From Macquaria australasica (lineage: Eukaryota > Chordata > Actinopteri > Centrarchiformes > Percichthyidae), in NCBI GenBank assembly GCA_005408345.1, contig SEMN01000001.1:3162001-3226000 (forward strand): a DNA stretch of 64,000 nucleotides. The letters are read 5' to 3'. The first letter of the stretch is position 1, and every line of letters begins with the position of its first letter. Below the pieces are notes generated by a model. That model had not been told where the DNA came from. It made no database searches and was given only the letters and a program-made list of their open reading frames with translations. Below, piece by piece: positions 26,201-37,000 of this stretch. Both the position numbers and the translations under genes were made by a program.

Positions 26201-29200
26201 CCGTGGCCTTCCCTCCCATCATCTTCCCCCGCAAGCCTGACAAGGAGGGTGAGTCCTCCAATACTGTTCCCACCACTCAGGAGTTTCTACATTTCTACTT
26301 GTAAGTGCTTTGTACAGATCATGTGAATTCACAGTTGTAATACCCCTCTATGTCTTTTCCTTTCAGAACCAAAGTGGCCGGTAAGACATTATTTCTGTTT
26401 TTAATACAACAATAATAGCTGGTTATTTTTGCTGTTGTGAAATCTGATTATCTGATTTCAATCAGGAGAGGCCTCCAGAGACGACGACTGCTGTGCAGCA
26501 GCCTCCCACCAGCACCAGTAGTCATCGTGTGCCTGGTAAACCCACCTCTAACCTCACCAGTCAGATTCATACTCCATAACTCCAGTGATAGAACATGTTG
26601 AAACGCAAGTGAACATTTATTCGCTACTGATACCTCGGCTGTCACAATGAGGGCAAAGTTTCTGTCTTGCTGCTAACTGCAACAACGGCTGGTAGGCTAG
26701 CGGAGAGAAATGTTCCCTGTGTGCGCCGAAGACAAAAATATCAGGACTGAAGTTCAACATGGCATGTTTCCTCCTAAAGTCTGTCCGCTTCATCTCTCTT
26801 CTGTTGGATCCACAGATGTTAAACCCACCCCTCCAACAATCATCAGAATGACCCCAGGCAATGACCCCTTCGAAACACAGACAAAAGTCTTGCGTGAGTT
26901 CCAAACATCTATTCTGCATTAAGCTTTTAGAGAGTTACTTCTGCAAAGGCTGGTTCATGTTTTATGCGCCTCAAAACATTCTCCCAGAAAGAGTAGACAT
27001 TGTGGTGAGCTTTGGGTCCATCACTCACAAATGACATGTTGACTTTCCCCATGTGACAAACACAATTTATGACGGCATGCAAGAAGAGTCCAGTTTAACA
27101 CATGCATGCTCCTGTAATGGTTAACTGACACTTGTTGTGTGCGTTCAACCATGAAGCATGAACCAGCCTTAAGGCTATGTTCACACTCTTTGTGTTTTAT
27201 GGAAGCAAGTGTTGCCATAACTGCATTCTGTGCTGGGATTTAAAAGCAGGTTATGTGATACACACTTCCATAAAAATGTCCATAAAAAGAAAAAGAAAAA
27301 CATTCCCCCAAAGATATCAAAGACGAGCACTGACCAGAATCACAAAACAGTCTTTCTTTAGGAGTGTTGGAAACCACTTCTTCCATCTTTTCTGCTTTTA
27401 CTGGTTTCTTATTTCGATTCTGGTCTGTGAAACCTGTCTTGTGTGTTCATTTATGATTTAGAAACTACTCCTTAAGAAATCCAGCATCTATTCCTCTGTC
27501 TGCATTTTAAAAACCTGAATAGTGTGAACATGGCCAAAGATAGAGGAATTTAGGTGTGGCATGGGTGTTATCAGCTTTGTATTTTTATTAAATAATAATA
27601 ATATACATATATATATGCACACATACATCTATATATCTATATAAATGCATGTGTGTATATATATATATATATATATGATGCTGGTCCACTCTTTTCCCTC
27701 CTTGAAGCAGAGACAGATGAATGCAGGCTTAGCAGGAACATTTGTGGTCACGGAGAGTGTGAGAACAGCCTGAACGGCCACATCTGTCACTGTCACCCTG
27801 GCTACCATCTCAACCTGCAGAGGAACATCTGTGAGGGTAAGAGACAATGGTAGAGACGGTGGTTAGAGGAGGTGCAGGGATGGAAAGGTGATGGAGAGTG
27901 GCAAGAAATTTCTCATGAAGTTTCTTATGCATGCCATAGGCAGACACAAGTCGCTCTGGTTCCAGGAAATTATTCTGTTATTTTGTTATTCGTTTCAAGC
28001 AAACTTTTACTCCCAGATATATAATTTAAAGGAAGGATAAAATCTTACTTACAAATCAACTACTGCTTACAGCTGACATTATGTACCAAAAAAACCCCAA
28101 AACATAACAGTCCATGAATTTTAAGCAGTAGCTCTCATCCTGTCCACTGGGTAATATATGGGTACTGCCCTAAGATCAGCATTGGATCGAATCACTCTCA
28201 GTGTTTTCTGAATCAAAAATAGATAAATGACAAGAATGATGAAAGATTTACCCATTTTTCTACTCGTGTCAAACCGTTTGTGCCGTGACTGTTAAGGCCC
28301 ACTCACGTGTGAAAGTATAACTGGAAAGATAATTACAGCTATTATTGGTCCACGCAATAATGCATAAATAATGATAATCACTATTTTGGCTTTTACACTT
28401 AAATTAAACTTGATTGTGTGATATTAAAGCTTTTAATTTAGCTTTTAAATCAAGTGTTTCCTGTTCAGCTGTGTTAATGTTTAGCTTCAGTATAGGGGCA
28501 CTCCACTGATTTTACACATGGAGGTCAGTTTACTCGTCATGAGGAGTACGTCTGCCAAAACAGTTGTATAATGTATAATGAAAATATTTTGTCTTGGGCT
28601 TAGAAACTAAAAATGTGTAACAGAAAGCCTGCATTACAAAGCTGGAGTACCCCTTTAAGAAACTAACAGATTTGCACATTTGAGACATGTTTTATTTATG
28701 GGTTTATGAAGTAAAATGTGAAAGGCATTTCTGCTAAAACTGTGAACCTCACTGCAAAGTTTCTCTGACAACTTTAATTTGATTGGTTAAAAATAATGTC
28801 CCCGCATGTAAAAATAATTTTTACTTATGCTTTTATACTTATGTTGAGGTGTGAACACAAACACGTCTTCTTAGAGTGAAATAGATGGATTTCTAAGGGC
28901 AGTTTTTGTAGTTTTTGTCATGCATATGATTGGATCTGGTAGTAAGTCAGAGGTAGCTGATCTAACACACGACACACACACTCACACTAAAGGAATGATG
29001 TTAGGATAGGTGATGAAAAACACTTCCTGGAATCGGAGCGCTGTATCCTCTGAGCTCTATGATATTCAGCACTGTCTTCATCATGTGTAGTCATCATACT
29101 TTTCTCTCACACTCTTCTCTCCTGTTGTCCAGATAATAATGAATGTGAGACAGAACCGTGCGGCCACGGCAGAGGCCTTTGCGTCAACATAGAAGGAAGT

Positions 29201-32200
29201 TACAAATGCCTCTGTCGTCAGGGCTATAAACACATGGTGCAGCATGGGAGACTTAAGTGCATAGGTAAGTTAGGTTGAGTGATTTCCATGTTAAAATGTT
29301 TTGTCTGTAAGTTCTCAGATCCTGCATTGGCTCTATCCTTTCTGTTTTGCAGACGTGAATGAGTGCTCTAAGCAAGACATCTGTGGGGTCGGGGGCCAGT
29401 GTGTGAACCTGCCCGGTTCTTATAAATGTGAATGTCACATCGGCTTTAGGAGCAAGTCACACCGTCACCCAGCCTGTGAAGGTACAAAGACACTGATTAT
29501 TATGACATCAAGGATATTAGTGCGCAGGCTTTCCACTGAAAAAAACACTCATTATGTGTGTGTGTCACTATAATATGTTGTGCTCTGCATGTGTGTTTGT
29601 GAATGCTTGCAAATCCAAACATGCGTATGTGAAACTTCTTCTCACCTATTCCAGACATAAATGAGTGTTTGAACCCCGACACTTGTCCCAATGAGCAATG
29701 TGAGAACACAGCAGGCTCCTACGAGTGCGTTCCTTGCTTGCCTGGTCACGAGGCCCGTTCCGGCACCTGCTATGGTGAGTGCAGCCCTGCCGTACAGCAA
29801 AATTCATCACTTTCTAAATGCATTTCTAACTAAACATTCAAGAAAAAGTTAACATGCTCCTTCAGTAAAGGGTGTTTGGAGGCATGTCCCTCCTACTTGT
29901 GTTATCTGACTGGTAAACAACGATCTGAATGAGCAGTAATTCACCTGCATTCACTCAGCAGCAGAGGCCCAATATACTCATTAGTAGAGAGCAGGATAAT
30001 TCAGTCAGCTTATCAGTATTGGGCATAACTTCTTAAAATATGCTATTGCATCAAGACAAGTAGTTTTGACTTGAGCCAATACTGTGTTGGGCAATATTAC
30101 AGGGAAACCTCTTAGATCAACCTACTGTAGAAGGAAAACAAAAGCAAAATATGTTTATTTCACATTACATGTTTCTTCAGTGGTTACAGACACTTGGGAA
30201 TATTGTCATTTTGAGTAATTTATCAGGTATTGAAGCCGTTTTTTAGGCAACTGTATCTACACCACACATCACAGTTACACTATAATAATATATAGACCAT
30301 ACTGGTGGAAACAAAACATAACTTAGTAGTACTGCAATAATGTAAAATATATTAGTATCAGTATCAGCCAACCCATGGAAAATATCATGGAAATTATGGA
30401 ATTAGGTCTTGTTAAAATCAACAATTCAAAACATTCAATTATGTGCAGTTGAACTCAGCAAAAGTCCAAATAAAAAACAGCTATCTATTGCTACATACAC
30501 TGCGTCACTGTAATTTACCTTCTTTTAATCTCTCCTGCATGTTTCACCAGACATTAATGAGTGTCAGAAGCCTGGCATCTGTCCTAACGGGCGCTGTGAG
30601 AACCTCCCTGGTACTTACCGCTGCCTGTGCAACGAGGGCTTCCTCCCGTCTTCAGACAGCAAAGGTTGCAGTGGTGAGTAGCGCTTACCTAACCTATACA
30701 TGACATTACCTAGAAGAAGCTGGATGATTTAATGGCCACTTGGTGCTGAAGATGTAATGAGGAATTCTAAATCATTAAAGAAGTTGTCCTTTTCCCAAAC
30801 AGACATTGATGAGTGTGAGGACTCCAGGCTGTGTGCTTATGGCCTCTGTATCAATACAGAAGGCTCCTTCCAGTGCCAGTGCTACCCGGGATACCAGCGC
30901 ACACAGGAGGGCAGCCACTGTGAAGGCATGAATTATTCAACAAACAATGTATTTTAATAGCATTCACATGGAACCAATATGCAATTATTTATCACCTGAC
31001 ATTCAGTGTCGCCGAGTTCAGTTTGGTTTTAACCAGTTCATTAATAAATGTTGAAACTCCTCAGCACATGCTTCACATTCCGACACTGTTTTTATTTCCT
31101 TCCCTTCAGATATCAATGAGTGTGAGAGGCCATCAAACTGTCAGAGAGGCCGCTGTATCAACAGTATGGGCTCATACCACTGCGAGTGCCAGAAGGGCTA
31201 CATGCTGGTCGGAGGCAGGAGATGCCAAGGTCAGTCTCTTTAAATCAGACCTTTATTAGAAAACAGGATGCTGTCCGTCATTTTGCTAGTAACTAGCTTA
31301 TTTGCAGGAGATGGTATGCTAAACTGCAGTGTAAAGCTTTAAGTTTGTTTAATTTACAATATCTTTAACCTTTCACCATCTTTAACTTTTATCTTTGGTT
31401 TCTTTTAAAAGATGATGTTACCGTTAAAGACTGAGAAAAGTGGGCACACATTGTCTTTTGTCTTCTTTACAAAGTTCTGCAATAAACATAATAAAATCAG
31501 GGCTGTGTTCAAAGTCACTCTCGTTTACTCGTTATGAAGCATTGTATTATGGTATTTTAAGTAAGAAGTAGTGTATGTGCTATTGACACTACATTTGCCA
31601 ATATTTAAAATGTCTGAACAAATATATCAATGACCAAATGTTTTTTACTTTTCTCTGAGAAAAATTTAAGCTGTTATAAAAAGAACAAAATTTGTTTGCA
31701 ACTCAGATGGTGTTTGGATTGAAACAAATACTTGAGGCAGCATGTGTGATTTCCCTTTCAGACATAGACGAATGTGCCGCAGACAGAAGTCTCTGCCAGC
31801 CCTACGGCTCTTGTGAGAACAGACCGGGCTCGTATGTGTGTGTCTGCAATCACGGTTATGTCCTCTCGGAGGACAAACACAGCTGTGAGGGTAAGCCTGC
31901 TCTGATTCCTTCTGCTTTACTGTAGACCCACATTTATCCCAGAGCTTTAACCAGGCCTGAACGCTTGATCCCTGCCTGTCCCAAACCCAAAACATTTCAG
32001 TTCAAACCCAAACCAAATCTGAGCGCCCGAAAGCCAAACAATTATAATCATCGGTCATCAATTACCAAATCCTATATTCTGTATGAACCAGAAGGGCCAA
32101 CTTGGCAAGCCTATTTGAGGTCCAGTCCAGTCATTGGATTTGCACACCAAAACCTCTGTTTCCTAACATCCACCATGTTTGCTCCTGCAGCAGTTCGAGT

Positions 32201-34026
32201 GCTGACGGACGAGAAGAAGGAGTGCTACCTGAACCTCGATGACACAGTGTTCTGCGACAGCGTCCTGGCCACCAACGTCACCAAGCAGGAGTGCTGCTGC
32301 TCCATTGGAGTGGGATGGGGAGACCACTGTGAGATCTACCCCTGTCCTGTCTCCCAGTCAGGTACATTTACAGTACAGTGCACTGCACATAAACATGCAT
32401 TCAACCAAGTCTTACAGTACTTGCCATATGCAGCGGTTATTGGTGGGTTTGTAACTCAGTCTGTTATATAATAATATTAAAAAATGATTAAGATAATACT
32501 GTATACTGAGAGAATTGTGACCATGACCATGTAACTTATTTTATATTTGCAAATGTTTTGTGCTAAAACCAACAGAAGGGGTTCACCAGCGCTAAATGCA
32601 TGCATCTGGGTGGAAGTGTCCACCAAATGGTGAACATTAGGTTATATTCTGTACGTCTTATGTACTGTTTATTAACTCTGCCTTGTCTTCTCCTCCCAGC
32701 CGAGTTCCACTTCCTGTGTCCAAACGGGCAAGGCCTCTACTATGATGAAGGACTCCTGTACAGCCTGCCTGCCTACCATGGTAGATATTATACCACTAAC
32801 TATATGCACATACACCAGGGCTACACAGTGATAACATCTTGCTGCATTTGCACCGAAACTTTTGTGTTGATATAAAAAATATAATATAAAAACAATTATA
32901 ATAGCACCTGAGTTATATACCTTTGTTTTTTGTCCAAATAAGTTGTCAGTTCCTGATGTTGTTTCCTTCCTTCCCTGCAGATATCGACGAGTGTTCTTTG
33001 TTTGCTGATGAAATCTGCAAGAAGGGTCGCTGTGAGAACACGCTGCCGGGCTACGAGTGCTACTGTCAACAGGGCTTCTACTATGACAGCAACCTTCTCG
33101 AGTGCATTGGTAAGTGCTTAGACACACACCTCAAAATAGCACCACAAAAAATGCTGTAAAAGCTTTGTCTACATTTGTAAAGGCAGAGCAGTTTTGTAGA
33201 TGCTCTGTAACAGATTTCTGTTGCTCTCCCTCAGATGTGAACGAATGCCACGACGAGTCTATGTGTAGTAATGGTCAGTGCGTCAACACCGAAGGGTCCT
33301 TCTACTGCAACTGTAACCGGCCCTGGACTCCAGACTCCAACAAGAAGAAGTGTGTGATAGCAACAATAGCAGGTGAGTAAAATAGTATCTTCTCCCAGTG
33401 ACTGTGACAGCTTATTCTGCATTTATCTGGCTACTGTAGGAATTACCTTGAGCGTTGAGTAAACCTTTTTCTTCTTTCTGTCTTTTCGTTTTTCAGATGT
33501 GAATGAGTGTGAGGACCCAGCCAACTGTAAGAATGGCCACTGTGTGGACACTCCGGGGTCGTACTACTGCATCTGCTCTCCGCCCTGGACCCTGGCCACC
33601 GACCGTAACAGTTGTGTGACTCCTGAGGAGCAGGCTGGTGAGTGCAGACCCCCTGCAGTGGGAGGGTTATGGAGAGCAACAAGGCAGTGGTGGGCAACAG
33701 CAGTTTATTCTGGAAAAAAGCAAAACAAAGAAATCGTAGTGTTGGCTGTCTGCGCTTGTGGGAGGCAGTATATGTGAGACAAAACTCATTTCTGTGCCAA
33801 GTTGAAACAAAGACGGTGAAGGAATCTACTAACCTTCATGTAGGTGTGATTGTACTAAACAGAGGCGAGAATAGACATCAAGTTTTCTAGGTGTTGGTCA
33901 CCTTAACTAGAAAGCATTAATGTCATCATATTGAGCAGACAGATCAAACATTATGCCTATAATGTTTTGTAATCACAATTAAAGATGTTCACAAATTATG
34001 TGAGCATGCTGAATCAGTTTCTACAT

Positions 34027-34058
<32 letters not shown>

Positions 34059-37000
34059 TATATTAAGCGTTTTCATCACATTTTAAATGGCTGAAGAGGG
34101 TTTTTGTGATCTTACTTTATCACTTCGAGTCTGTAATTGACATTGTTAAGGGGATGCATTACAAAGGAACAACCTTGAAAGTACCCAGTGTATTTTTAAC
34201 ATACAGTGATGGCAGGATGATGTTGGAGGAAGTATTATAGAGCCATCCTGAACTAAACCACACAAACAGCACAAAGTCAAAAAATAAATAAGATAAACCA
34301 ATTGAGAATATGCATTTTAAATCAAGGTCTAAGTTACAGATAGTGAACGGACAAATAAACATAAAGATACATATATCCATACAAATATTTTGTACATGTG
34401 ATGGAAAAAATAGTTGTTTGTGTGTGCAGCTCAGTGCTCATATTTGTTTTAGCTGTAATAAACATATAGAAGTGCTGAAATGAAATAGTGGTGTTAAAAT
34501 ATCCTGCCACCACACAGAGTATCTCCAGCTTTATCAAGGCTTACATATTCTATAACTCAAGCGAGTAGTTGCCTTTGTAATCTTTATTTACTGTAATTGC
34601 TGCCTGAATTGCTGGTGCATCAGTCGCAAATGTTGAAAACAATATTGTGACATCTGCTGGCCAAACACCATGTTGGAAATAAAGGAGTAGTCATTGTAGT
34701 TGTTTCATAAAACCTGAAGCCAATGTTCTAGTTGTATTGATGATGAGGATCTGAACTGATCACCACCTGATACTGAGTTGCATCAGATACCAGACAGTCC
34801 AGGTTGACCCAGTCATTGAGTCGGGGTTTGCTGATAACATCTGGTGGAGAACTTGCAATGAACCTTTTCCTCATCGTGGCTGGAGGTTGGGGACATGCAG
34901 TTAAATTGTCCCCTGTTTAAAGAAAGGCAGGTTGCAGCCACCGTATTTGCAGAAGCAAATGCAGTGAGGATGGAGTATTGAGTGGCTATGAAGGACAAAT
35001 TTCAGATGGCCATGCTATGACCACGTTGCCAGAGGTATTTAGCAGGAATTGTTGTCTGCAAATGTGGTGAACTCTTGTCCCCTTTACACTGAGAATGGGA
35101 GATGTGTTTGCATTCCTGCTGTTAGGTCAAACATGTTCAATGTGGGCTCTGGACTCCAGCAGGTGTGTCCTTGTCAACTCTTTTGTTTGTGATATTTATG
35201 GACACACCTGAGCCAAGGTCTGGAAAGTTCTGACTTGGTGACAGTGAGGCGCCGTTGCTGTTGTTTGCAGATGATGCTGTCCTTTTAGTTTGTGGCCATC
35301 AATGTTTACTGTAGCAGTTTGCAGCTGAGCACCTCTGAGTTTGAGACTGTGGCTCCCTCCCACAAAAAAGAGCATTACTCAGTCCAGGTGACAGGGGAGG
35401 ACCAGCCCAAAGTGGAATAGTTCAGGTAACTTGGGATCTTATTCATGATCTTGACATTGACCTCTGGTGAGGGACAGTGGCTGTAACAGTGCAAACATTG
35501 TAGCTGGCTGTGATGTTAAAGACAGAAGTAAAATGCTGATTAATTCAATTCAATTCAGTTTTATTTATATAGCGCCATAGTTATCTCAGGGCACTTTTTC
35601 GAGTAGAGCAGGTCTAGACCGACTCTTTATATTTACAGAGACCCAACAGTTCCCACCATGAGCAAGCACTAGCACTGATTAAAGTGCTGATAAATCTTCA
35701 TTTTGAGCCTTACCTATAGTCACAAGTTTTGGGTAGTGACTCAAGTGTGATTACAAGCAGCCACAATAGGATTTCCCCACAGCGTGGCTGCGATTCAGAG
35801 GGACCTCAATATCAAGCTGCTCCATCTTGGCATTGAAAGGAACCACTTGAAGTGGTCTGAGCACCTGGAAAGCCTCCGTTTGTTAGTATTCAGACATGAC
35901 TAAAATGGAAGAGTAGCAAACAGAGAAAGCAGTCAGATAACATCTCTAATCTGACCTGTTAGATTGGGATACTTCCTGGGTTCTTGAGAATACAAAGTAT
36001 GGATGGCTCTGGTCTCCATGTTACCACTACAACCATGACTTGAAAATGGATAAGTGGATGGACACTGATGAGCTTAAAACCAACTTACTTGGACACATGC
36101 TTTTGCCATTAACCTGTTAATTTGAGGAAGTATTTGGCTAAAAATTGACAATAACTGTGAACTCATCACGAAGTCCTCTGTCCTTATCCTAAGGACAGGA
36201 ATCATGTTTGTCAAATGTTTTATTAACCTGAAAAACTGAACGAACTGTTATTATTCAGTCTAAACAATTGTTTCAAATTGGGTAACAAGTTCTAAGGGCT
36301 GAATGGATGTGCATATGGCTTGTCCTGTAATGACCTGGACTTAGAACAGTTGGACTTATAAAACAGCTGGAAAACCTGGGAGATCTCTACTTTGAACATG
36401 CCTTCTAAATGCATACTGGACCATCATTCTTCAGGTTTCAGTAAAACAAACAAGTAAAGATTAGAAAGGTGCTGCACCCACATCACAGTACACACTGGCC
36501 TACATATCATTTTCTCTGCAAACTGCCTACAAACGTCTTGGCAAACAAAAGATTCCTCAGTTGAAGTGTTGCTGGAACCAAGCTTCCTGTTTTAACCTGC
36601 AGCCTTTTTGCAGCTATCGCAGTGTGGCTGCATGTTTACTAGAGACCAACTGCAGTATTATGCATGACCAAAGCTCATTTTGTCATAAGCAGAACCTTGC
36701 ATGCAACATTTATGGTAGAAACGTAAAACAGAAAGCAAACGGGACTTACAGGGGCTGGACACAATAACAGTACCCACTGCACATTTTTGTCCAAACCAAT
36801 ACAATATCACTGCAATGAATGCAGCATCTGAAGCTTAAAATGTTCACTTTTTGTTGACATTGTGTCAGAGCTGATTCAACTCTCTGCGACTTGGCTAAAC
36901 AGTGCAGTGCAATGCAAAAACAGCGCACACTACAGCCTCAACAATCAGCACAGAGTTGAATTAACGTATTTTTGGCACAGTCTCAGAAAAAACTGAACAT

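Noticed and set aside
32672..33127. 151-codon minus-strand frame
   Set aside because: It overlaps ltbp3 exons 21 and 22 in antisense and shows no domain; a shadow frame.
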